From positions 930,001 through 994,000 of the forward strand of contig JAYKKI010000150.1 in assembly GCA_039881145.1 (NCBI GenBank): DNA of 64,000 nucleotides, in the 5' to 3' direction. Source of the DNA: Druceiella hillmani (Eukaryota; Arthropoda; Insecta; Lepidoptera; Hepialidae). Shown piece by piece: positions 26,365-36,483 of the stretch. The position numbers were made by a program, and so were the translations under genes. A model generated the notes under the pieces. The model searched no databases. It was not told the DNA's origin and saw only the letters and a program-made list of their open reading frames with translations. The first letter of the stretch is position 1, and every line of letters begins with the position of its first letter.

Positions 26365-26944
26365 AGAAGATATAGAAGATGGGATTCTTGCTTGGGGCTG
26401 ATTACCCGTGTGGTCCTTGGATTTAAAATATGGGACACGTGCTTGGGGCTGGTTACCCGTGTGGTCCTTGGATATAGAAGATGGAACTCATGCTTGGGGC
26501 TGGTTACCCGTGTGGTCCTTGGATTTAGAAGAGATGTCATTATACTGAAGATGGATGTTGAGTAAAGTCATCGTAGATATTATGTTCGGATTGTGTGTCG
26601 TGAGTGTAATTGTTGTCGTCGTTTTTGTATACAAAATTAACGTGAGCCTGATGAGGTCTCGAAAAGTTTGTAAGAGGATTTGGTTGCATAGGACGTCGTT
26701 TGCGACGAAAATTGAGTTTTAATTCTATTGTTAATATATTCGCATTTTTTGCACATATCGTTTGTATAACCGTTGTTTTTACAATATCGACAGAACGTGT
26801 TAGAATTATGTTGAGTTTTGACATTATTTATAGAAGGCCTGTAAGAATCAAATTTACGAACTGGTCGCGGTGACATTGAATTAATGTTAGAGGAAACTGA
26901 TGGATTATGTTTGTACAGCAATTATTGTATTTTCTCTTCTGTGC
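26337..26944 (-). pseudogene. gag: gag C-terminal part with zinc knuckle and repeats
   Basis: Gag forms the particle and binds element RNA. One zinc knuckle lies at about 26,751-26,792 and reads CRYCKNNGYTNDMC. The expected CX2CX4HX4C histidine is a tyrosine, so metal binding is probably weakened or lost. A lysine- and asparagine-rich stretch follows. The frame shifts within 26,640-26,820. Downstream the coding strand runs into a 51-bp repeat that would encode a 17-residue repeat. The N-terminal capsid part is absent. Confidence 0.8.
26390..26542 (-). repeat. 51-bp minisatellite, three units, in-frame
   Basis: GCTTGGGGCTGGTTACCCGT-type units start at 26,390, 26,441 and 26,492, exactly 51 bp apart. 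On the - strand each codes for a 17-residue repeat containing PRTTRVTSPKH. The spacing keeps the reading frame, so the expansion arose in, or was tolerated by, a coding region at the gag-pol junction. It is not a general feature of gypsy gag proteins that I know of. Confidence 0.9.
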
Positions 26945-29150
26945 GAAGACTTCTGTGCACTCCGATTACCCCCTAAAGTTTGTAACTGGTTGTGCTCGAA
27001 GCATCTGGAAATATTAAAATCACAAATTATTTTTCACATTACACTTTACATACAATATTTACATTAATAAAAAATATTAAAGGCGACAATGCGTGGTATT
27101 AAAAGCATGTCTTTAACTTGCATAACTAATATTAATTAGGAAATAACGCAATATATATATAATAAATTGTTCCGTAATGCACATCCGTCCATGCTACTCG
27201 TCAAATGTTAACTAAATGCCATTCGTTTTACATTACACAACCCCCGAAAGCAGAGGCTATGTAAATATGTTCGTTATTTACTGTATTCAAGCTAATCGGA
27301 GTACCATTTAAAATCACAAATATTTTCACAGGTCAATTCTCTTACTTTATTAATAACTATCACAAAAGAAAACGTGTTGCGTTCCCAGTTTCGCACTGCA
27401 CCCCGATTACCCCCGAGATCAGTGACTAGGCAAATATGTTCGTTATTTATTGCGCCCAATTAAATCAGAACATCATTTTAAATCACATATTTATTTTTCC
27501 AACTTAATTCCCTTACCTTTTAAATATAAATGAAGAACTATCACAAACAAAAATGCGCGTTGCTCTTAGCAAGCGAATTCGAATTTTTAATTACACAGTC
27601 ATGCACGTCCGCCCGCGTCAACTTTCAAATATCAACTAACTGTCGTCCATTTTGCACTTCACCCAGATTAAATCCCGCAAACGCAGTGTCGTATACTTGT
27701 TATTTTTGTTAGTGGCTGCGCTCGAAACATCCGGAAATTTTTAAATTACAAATTAATCTTCACACTGTATTTCATACAATATTTAAATTAATGAAAATTT
27801 ATCAAAAGCGAAAATGCACGGTGTTAGCGGCATGCGTTTCACTTGTATCACTAATATTAATTAGGAATTATCACAAATGAAAACGCATTGTGTTCCCAGC
27901 ACGCGCCTGCGATTTTTAATTGCTCCATCATGCATGTGCGTCCGCGCCAACAGCCAAATATCAACTGACTGTCATTCGCTTCACACTACACATAGATTAC
28001 CTCCGAAACCCAGTGACGTATACGTCAATATGTTCATAATTTATTTCGCTTAAATATCCGGAATATTCTTTCCAAACACAATTTTTTTTTCACACTTGTA
28101 AGTCAACTATCAAATATCATCCCCGCAGATCACCCCCGAACGCATTGACGATATAAATATGTTTGTTTCTTACTGCAATCAAACTAATCGGAATACCATT
28201 TGAAATCACAAATTTATTGTAACAATTTAATTCACTTACTTTATTAATATTAATAATGAATTACCACCAACGAAAACGCTTTGTGTTGCTGACTATCGTT
28301 CGCATCGTACTGCACGCAGATTACTCCCGAACGCAATGACGTACGTAAATATGTTCTTGATTGATTTCGCTCAAATATCCGGAACATTCATTCCCTTTAG
28401 AAATTTATTTTCACACATGTATTTTACATGCATTATTAATATTATTTAACAACTATCACAAAATAAAACGTGTCTTTTTGCGATTGTTTAATTGCTCCGT
28501 CATGCACATCCGTCCACGTCAACTATCAAATAGCAAATGACTGCCGTTCGTTTTGACTGCACGCAGATTACCTCGAACGCAGTAACGATGTAAATATGTT
28601 CGTCCGTACTGCCCTCGAACTAATCGGAATATTATTTTTAAATCGCAAATTTATTGTCAAAATTTAACTTTGTGTTCCCAGCATGCGTTTGCGATTTTTA
28701 ATTGCTCCGTCATGTAAATGCGTCCACGCGAACCGTCAAATATCAACTGACTGTCGTTCACTTTGCACTGCACGTAGATTATCCCGAACTCAATGACGTA
28801 TGTAAATATGTTCATGATTGATTTCGCTCAAATATCCGGAATATCCTTTCCAATCAAAAAATTATTTTCACACATCTATTTCAATTGCATTACTAATATT
28901 AATTAAGAACTATCAATAAGGAAAACGCATTGTGTTCCCAGCATGCCCTTGCGATTTTTTAATTGCTTCGTCATGCACGTCCACCCACGTCAACTGTCAA
29001 GTATCAGCTGACTGCCGTTCGCTTCGCACTGCACGCAGATTACCTCCGAACCCATCGACCATTGAAATATGTTCGTTATTTATTGCACTCAACACCATCT
29101 AAATACCATTCCAAATAACAAATTTATTTTTGGAATTTAATTAAATAATA
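26945..29150 (+). repeat. Satellite, subfamily C, + orientation
   Basis: Highly diverged monomers that keep the superfamily box order: TATCACAAA...GAAAACGC, GTGTTCCCAGCATGC, TTTTTAATTGCTCCGTCATGC, ATATCAACTGACTGCCGTTCGC, GCACTGCACGCAGATTACC, GACGTATGTAAATATGTTCG. Individual units are often truncated, so the period is irregular. It differs from B in replacing the CTTCCACAGTAACACA box with ATTGCTCCGTCATGCACGTCC. Confidence 0.82.
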
Positions 29151-29960
29151 TAAGACTTAAAGTCGAAGAAAAGTGTCGCTTAACACAGGTATGGCACATT
29201 TCTCTATATCCCTCAGACAAAAGGAAATTCAATCGCGCCACAAAAGAACTGAGAGCTTTGCTCCGGGACACTGCAAATAATAAGATGCAACAAACTATAT
29301 TTATGTTGTCTGCTTCAGATCAGAGCGATCACTTTTTGTGGAAAGCTTCGAAAATTTTAGACAAGTCCCAAGGTTATATTTTCCCCCTTAGAACCACATC
29401 ATGTTTACATTAGAGATAGGCAATTGTCCAGAAGTAAAGCCAGGAACCAATAGTTTACCACATACTGATTGTGGTAAATATCTGGGCTTCTACATAGATA
29501 GAAGGATTACCTGGAAAACTCACATCAAGCGGAAACGTGACCAATTAATTATCAGTCACCAGAAACTGCACTAACTGTTGGGTAGTAACTCTGTGCTCTT
29601 GGTGGACAATAAACTACTATTGTACAGCTCACTCTTCAAGCCGATATGGACATATGGCATTAAGCTGTGGGGCGTTCTCAGTAATAGCAACATAATTTAA
29701 CTCCAAAAAGCTCAAAACTCAATTCTAAGATACATAGTCAGTGCACCTTGGTTCACACGAAATTATGAGACTCACGAAAAATATATGCAGAAAGACTCGC
29801 TACCTATCCAAACCCTTTATTTACTGAATTGCTGGACAATATGAAATCGATTAACAGGTTCAAAGAAGCCTTGAGAAGAATTGAGTAGCAGTGGCATTGG
29901 TCTCTGCACTCTCTACGTCAAAAAACTCACCCAACAAAACTGACAATAGTTCAAAGGTAC
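29151..29960 (+). mobile_element. Jockey-like LINE fragment, internally deleted
   Basis: In + strand frames, 29,210-29,390 encodes the endonuclease-RT linker (RKFNRATKELRALLRDTANN, then HFLWKASKILDKSQ). The sequence then jumps to the post-RT region: GKYLGFYIDRRITWKTHIKR at about 29,473-29,530, then LLGSNSVLLVDNKLLLYS and LFKPIWTYGIKLWG. The polymerase core is missing. The post-RT motifs parallel those of the - strand element at 18,670-19,324, so this is a related family in the opposite orientation. Stops occur within each section. Confidence 0.85.
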
Positions 29961-30470
29961 TGATCGCAATTACATAAAAAGAAAACTGAAAAAGGTATTT
30001 ATTTTTACATAATTTACCTATGCAAAACAAATGAATATAATTTTTATTCTTTACAAGCTAATACAGCATATACTAATACAGCACGTAGCATATACTAACC
30101 AAAAAAGGGTTTTATATAATAATTATCCAAAAATATATAAGTGTCAAATAGATAAGAAACTGAATTAAAATCTTCAAGTTAGGGCAAACCACTGACATTA
30201 ATGAATTGAATCAAAACACAAGAGTAAATCATTATCAGTCCCAAAAAATGAAGCAGCAATGAAGCTCGTAGTTTGAGTTTTGAATTGATTAACTTTACCA
30301 CCCTCTATCATATTTATAATAAAACCTCTATCATTTTTAAAATAAAGGTGCTGAAAAAAAGGAAAATAATATTAGCGTATAGTGAGGCACTGCTAACGAA
30401 TCTAAAAGAAATATTGCAGAATCTCTTAATTAGGATTGTACCATTATTACTTAAATATAGACAAGAGAAG
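29961..30470. other. AT-rich spacer, nothing recognised
   Basis: Low-complexity AT-rich sequence including TACAGCATATACTAATACAGCACGTAGCATATACTAA-type local repetition. It holds no supported gene; an open frame that runs from 30,273 into the following repeat has no recognisable domain. Confidence 0.6.
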
Positions 30471-30509
30471 ACTCTGGTTTTAAATACGTGGTATTTCCGT
30501 ACGATTTCA

Positions 30510-30985
30510 CACTGGTCTCAAATTGCTCGCGTGCCTGTCAACCCCAAACATCTCAGACAGCGCGAATCGTCGCAGCTTTTTTTATATGGGCATTTTTCAC
30601 ATAAGTTGTATGGAGCACTCGGGACTCTGGTTTTAAATACGTGGTATTTCCGTACGATTTCACACTGGTCTCAAGTTGCACGCGTACCTGTCAACCCCAA
30701 GCATCTCAGACAGCACGAACCGTTGATGCATATAAATGCATATAAAAAAAATGAATGCCCATAAAAAAAGGGGCGACGGTTCGCGCTGTCTGAGATGTTT
30801 GGGGTTGACAGGCATGCAACAACTTGAGACCAGTGTAAAATCGTACGTAAGTACCGCGCATTTAAAACCAGAGTCCCGAGCGCTCCATACAACTTATGTG
30901 AAATATGCCCATATAAAAAATGCGGCAACGGTTCGCGCTGTCTCAGATGTATGGGTGTAACAGGAACGCGAGCAGTTGCTCTGCG
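30510..30985. repeat. Long inverted repeat (foldback), arms about 215 bp
   Basis: The left arm 30,510-30,725 and right arm 30,770-30,985 are imperfect reverse complements. TGTCAACCCCAA...CATCTCAGACAGC on the left pairs with GCTGTCTGAGATG...TTGGGGTTGACA on the right, and ACATAAGTTGTATGGAGC pairs with GCTCCATACAACTTATGT. The spacer of about 45 bp is AT-rich (ATGCATATAAATGCATAT). No transposase is present. It may be a foldback or MITE-like element, or simply an inverted duplication of the tandem unit that follows. Confidence 0.88.
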
Positions 30986-31525
30986 GTTTCTCACTCTTTT
31001 TGCCAACGACTGTCACGACTGTCGCTACTGTCACATCACTATATAGAGCAATTTGACTGTCGCGTCAGTTTGTGATAGTAGGCTTTATTTCCACGAAAAC
31101 GTTGAAAACATCATACAACTTTTGTGCAAAATGCCCATGTAAAAAAAAAGCGGCGACGGTTCGCGCTGTCTGAGAAGTTTGGGATTGACAGGCACGCGAG
31201 CAACTTGAGACCAGTGTGAAATCGTAAAAAAGCACAACTAATTTAAAACCAGAGTCCCGAGTGCTCGGTACAACTTGTGTAAAAAATGCCAATATAAAAA
31301 AAAGCGGCGACGGTTCGCGCTGTCTCAGTTGTATGACAGGAACGCAAGCAACTTGCTATCCTGTTTCTCACCCTTTTTGCCAACGATTGTCACGACTGTC
31401 GCTACTGTTACATCGCTATATAGAGCAATTCGACTGTCGCGACAGTTCGTGATAGTAGGCTTCATTTCCACGAAAACGTTGAAAACACTATACAACTTTT
31501 ATGCAAAATGCCCATATAAAAAATA
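30770..31525 (+). repeat. 378-bp direct tandem repeat, two units
   Basis: Unit 1 (about 30,770-31,148) and unit 2 (about 31,149-31,525) share GCGACGGTTCGCGCTGTCTG at their starts, TTGCCAACGACTGTCACGAC in the middle and CCACGAAAACGTTGAAAACA near the end. Each unit contains two internal copies of the GACGGTTCGCGCTGTCT element about 150 bp apart. Unit 2 contains a perfect 14-bp palindrome, ACTGTCGCGACAGT, near 31,432. Unit 1 doubles as the right arm of the foldback. Confidence 0.87.
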
Positions 31526-34500
31526 GCATAAACCCCCCCCCCCAACCCTCTAATCATGTACGTAACATCTAAAAAAAATTACGAGGCAAACATGGTAGAC
31601 AAAATATGAATAATGAAAAAAATACAGCATGACTACAAATTATCCTGTATTGTAACATAAATAGTCAAGTCTAGACGACTTCTAAGTTGCATGGCTGGGT
31701 AGCCTGGCATAGGGCCCAGGCTTGGAAGCCAGACGGCCTGATGACACAAGTCTAGCATTACAACCCAAAAACACAATTAAGTAAGTGAGCATGGCGGTCA
31801 CATTGGCTGTTCAACTTGGCAGCTAGCACTGGCAGACAGGGATGGCCAGTTTAAAATGCATTTTACAGGCAAATACTTATACAAACTAATCACCCTTCTT
31901 GCTTTTGTCCAAAATTATTAAAAAAAATCATGAAAACGTAGTAATAAAATATAAAAATTAATTGAAAGGAAAACTGTCAGATCAAAACATCTTAAGCGGT
32001 ATATGAATATACGCTTTCTAATAAAATTAAATTGCATTCTAAAATATATATTATAGAAAATATAGGAAAATCAAGCCCTCCCCCCTCTAATCATGTACGT
32101 AACATCTGAAAAAAATTATGAGGCAAACATGGTTGATTCAATCTGAATAACGAAAAAATTACAGGTTGACTACAAATTATTTTATATTGCCACATAAATT
32201 TAGCAGTCAAGTCTAGATGACATCTAAGTTGCTTGGCTGGGTAGCTCGGCATAGCCCCCAAGCTTAGAAGCCCGACGGCCTAATGGCACAAGCCTAGCAT
32301 TCCAGGACAAAAACACAATTAATAAATTGTGCCTGCTGGTCACATTAACTGCTCAACTTGGCAGCTAGAGCTATCGGACAAGGATGCCCGTCAAGCCAGT
32401 CGGCCCGGCCCAAATACCCGGTATGATGCCCAAGACTGGCAGCCGGCCTAGCGTCCCGACCAGATCTAGGAGATCTACCTATGTCAGGATCTAGCAAGGT
32501 ACCTAGTATGCTATGCATAACCTAAACCTAGAATTTTTTATTGGATGGAGATATTTTCACAACAAAAAACATTTTTAATCTCTTAAAACTATTTGTAGCA
32601 AATAGTGTGTTCCTACTATTTCCATGTAGGAAACTATGAGATGCAGATGCTTAAAAATTAGAATAGTATTGAAATTTGTTAATTCACATTTGGTTTGGAA
32701 AGGTTAACAATGAAGAACACAAACATAATTACTTATAATTTTAAAATGCATTTTCAAAATAAATTCTTATACAAAATAATCACCCTCCTTGCTTTTATCC
32801 AAAATTATTAAAAAAATCATGAAAACATAGTAATCAAACTTAAAAATTAAATAAAAGGAAAACTGTCAGATCAAAACCCATATATTAATAAGGAGTCTTA
32901 AGCGAGATATGAACATACATTTTCTAACAAACTTTAATTACATACTAAAAGATATATTATAGAAAATAAAGGAGAATCAAGCATACCCCCCTCCCGCCTC
33001 TAATAATGTACGTAACATCTGAAAAAAATTATGAGGCAAACATCGTTGATAAAATCTGAATAACAAATAAACTACAGTTTGACTGCAAATTATCCTATAT
33101 TGACATATAAATTTAGCAGCCAAGCCTAGACGTCTTCTAAGCTGCTTGGCTGGGTGGCCGGCACAGCGCCCAGGCTTGGAAGCCCGACGGCCTGATGGCA
33201 CAAACCTAGCTAGCATTCTAGGACAAACACACAGTTAAGAAAGTGGGCCTGGTGTTCACATTGGCTGCTCAGCTTGGCAACTAGACCTGGCAGACAAGGA
33301 TGGCCGTCAGGCCAGTCATCCCAGCCCAGATACCCGGTATGACGTCCCAGACTGGCACCCGGCCTAGAGGCTCGACCAGATCTAGGAGGTCAACCTAGTA
33401 TGCTCTGCATAACTTAAATTTAGAATTTCTTATTGGATGTAGATATTTTCGCAACAAAAAATTTTTTAGCAAATTGTGTGTTTATAGTATTTCCATGTAG
33501 GAAACTATGAGATGCAGATGCTTAAAAATTAGAATAGTATTGAAATTTATTATTTCACATTTGGTTTTATAAGGCTAATAATGAGGAACACAAACCTATT
33601 TTCTCATAATTTAAAATGCATTTACAATGCTAATTCTTACGCAAACTAATCAAACTTTTTGCTTTTGTCAAAAATTATTTAAAAAATCATGAAACATAGT
33701 AATCAAATCTAAAAATTAAAAGAAAAGTAAACTGTCAGACCAAAACCCATATATTAATAAAGAGTCTTAAGCGAGATATGAATATATAATTTCTAGTAAA
33801 CTTAGTATAGAAAATAAAGGAAAATCAAGCATACAAACACCCCCCCCCCTTCCACTAATCATGTACGTAACATCTAAAAAAAATTATGAGGCAAACATGG
33901 TTGATAAAATCTGAATAACAAATAAACTACAGTATGACTGCAAATTATCCTATATTGCCACATAAATTTAGCAGCCAAGCCTAGGCGTCTTCTAAGCTGC
34001 TTGGCTGGGTAGCCCGGCATAGCGCCAGACGGCCTGATGACACAAGTTTAGCATTTAAACCCAAAAAGACAGTTAAGTAAGTGAGCCTGGCGGTCACATT
34101 GTTTGTTCAACTTAGCAACCAGACCTGGCAGACAGGTATGGCCAGCAAGCCAAGCCGTCAAACAGCAGGTCAAGCCAGCCAGCACAGCCCAGTTTAAAAT
34201 GCATTTTATAGGCAAATACTTACACAAACTAATCACCTTCCTTGCTTTTGTCCAATTATTAAAAAAAATCATGAAACATAGTAATCTAACTTAAAAATTA
34301 AATGAAAGGAAAACTGTCTGATCAAAACACATATATTTATAAACATCTTCAAAAGGTATATGAATATACATTTTCTAATAAACATAAAGTGCATATATAT
34401 AGATACAATATAGAAAATAAATGAAAATCTAGCATATACCTTATCTATATCAAGCATAACCCCCCCCCCCCCCTCTGAGCATGTACGTAACATCTGAAAA

Positions 34501-35830
34501 AAATTATCAGGCAAACATGGTAGATAAAATCTGAATAACAAATAAACTACAGTATGACTGTAAATAATCCTATATTGTCACATCAATTTAGCAGCCAAGC
34601 CTAGACGTCTTCTAAGCTGCTTGGCTGGGTAGCCCGGCATAGCGCACAGGCTTGGAAGCCCGACGTCTTGCTGGCACAAACCTAGCTAGCATTCTAGGAC
34701 AAAATCATAGTTAAGAAAGTGGGCCTGGTGGTCACATTGACAGCTTGGCAGTCAGGCCAGTCATCCCAGCCCAGATACCCAGTTGATACCAATGACGCCC
34801 GAGACTGGCAGCCGGCCTAGAGGCCCGACCAGATCCAGGAGATCAACCTAGTATGCTATGTATAACTTAAATCAAGAATTTTTTATTGGATAGGGATATT
34901 TTCGCAACAAGAAGCATTTCCATTCTCTGATAACTATTTTTAGCAAATTGTGTGTTTGTAGTATTCCCGTGTAAGAACCTATAAGATGCAGATGTTTTAA
35001 AATTAGAATAGTATTGAAATTTGCTAATTCACATATTATTTCAAAGGGCTTATAATAAGAAATACAAACATAGTTCCTCATAATTTAAAAATGCATTTTA
35101 AAGGCAAATTCTTAGACAAACTAATCACCCTCCTTGTTTTTATCCAAAATTTAAAAAAAAAATTGTATAAACATTGTTGATAAAATCCCAAAAGAAAATT
35201 AAAAGAAAACTCTCTGATTAAAACACATATATTAATAATGGAATATGAATATACATTTTGTCATAAATTTCAATTGCATATTTAAAGATATATAGGCAAA
35301 ACAAAGGAAAATCTAGTGTATCTCGTTCAGATAATGTACGAAATATCTAGAAAAAATTATGAGAAAAACATGGTTGATAAAATCTGAATGACAAATAAGT
35401 TACAGGAAAACTATTTAAATTACCGTATATAGCCACATAAGGTTAACAGTAAAGCCTAGATGTCTTCTAAGCTGCTTCGCTGGGTAGCCCGACTTGCCGC
35501 CCTGACTTAGAAGCCCGGCGGTCTGATGGCACAAGCCTAGCATTACAGCCAAAACACGATTAAGTAGGTCAGCCTGGCTGTCATCTTGGCTGCTTAGCTT
35601 GTTATTAGCCTTGTCTACCATACCTGGCAGACAAGGCTGGCCGCCAAGCCTGTCCACCCTGCCTAAATACTCGATCTAACGCTCCAGACTGGCAGCCGGC
35701 CTAGCGGACCGACAAGGTCCAAGTAGATCAACCTAATGCCAGGACTTAGCTGGTTAGCTAGTATGCATAGCCTAAACCTAAAATTGTTTATTGCTTGGAG
35801 ACCCTTCTAGCGACCCGATCTTTCTCCAAA
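31526..35830 (+). repeat. Long-period tandem repeat, several units with C-rich tracts
   Basis: ATGTACGTAACATCT or a close variant recurs at 31,556, 32,093, 33,006, 33,861, 34,481 and 35,334, giving spacings of 537, 913, 855, 620 and 853 bp. Each unit has: in most copies a C-rich or pure poly(C) tract just before the landmark (11 C at 31,533, 10 C at 33,840, 14 C at 34,460); GAGGCAAACATGGTTGATAA; AATTTAGCAGCCAAGCCTAG; a GC-rich stretch containing CTTCTAAGCTGCTTGGCTGG; and an AT-rich tail. Long units carry an additional GGCAGCCGGCCTAG...AGATC section that short units lack. Unrelated to the 220-250-bp satellite as far as I can see. No open frame recognised. Confidence 0.88.
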
Positions 35831-36483
35831 ACTAGCAATATACGTAATTTACGTAACATAATCTCCGTATCGTTTAATGAATTTTTAGCCCACATCTCAT
35901 TATTCTTACTAACTATTCTTAGTATATAACTTATAGGATTCCGTACCCTCAGACGAAAAATTTAACTAATATAATATCTCATACAATTCTGTCCGTCTGT
36001 AAGGGCCAATATTCTTTTAAACCATTAAGATATTTTATTATTATGTGATTTGTAGGATCCCGTAGCTTAGAAATTAGAATAATAAAACATCGTATTTATC
36101 CACATATATAGTGAAAGGGCTTATATCATTAGGAATAAAGAAATGTCTTTTATCAATTTTAAATTACTGCAAACAATATTCTACAAAAGAGGCGAAAAGA
36201 GAAACCCCTCTATCCTTTCTCCGCTTATATCTGTAATAACTGAAAAATATCATGAATAGGATGTGGTTGGTAAAATCGAATCATTAAATTATAATAAAAC
36301 TACAGCAATTATTCCAGATATCTAGCCCGAGCTAGCGATCTGTTTAACTGTCTGGCAAACTGCCACTTGGCCTAGGCCTGGAGGCTCAGCTTGGCAGCCC
36401 GAGCCCCAGAGGCCTCCTTACACACAGGTCTAGCGAGCCCACCCTCTGTCTAGTTGACCAGGCTCACACCCTGACACACAGGC
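35831..36483. other. AT-rich then GC-rich spacer, nothing recognised
   Basis: AT-rich unique-looking sequence to about 36,310, followed by a short GC-rich segment with CTAGCC/GGCCTAGGCC-type words resembling the GC-rich part of the preceding tandem repeat, and two copies of CAGGCTCACACC. It leads straight into satellite at TGTATACACTAACCGTCC. Confidence 0.6.

Larger units (their letters stand above)
23103..26944 (-). mobile_element. Ty3/gypsy LTR retrotransposon fragment (gag-pol, no LTRs)
   Basis: On the - strand the order is gag end with zinc knuckle, protease, reverse transcriptase, RNase H, tether, and integrase N-terminal zinc domain, the order of the Ty3/gypsy (Metaviridae) group. The 5' edge is inside gag at about 26,944. 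The 3' edge is at 23,103, just where the integrase catalytic core would start. No LTR is visible at either edge; both abut satellite. Many frameshifts and stops occur and several catalytic residues are replaced, so it is a dead copy. Confidence 0.93.

Noticed and set aside
30273..30764. A 163-codon open frame
   Set aside because: Its second half is the foldback/tandem repeat sequence and its first half is AT-rich; no domain or coding signal is seen.
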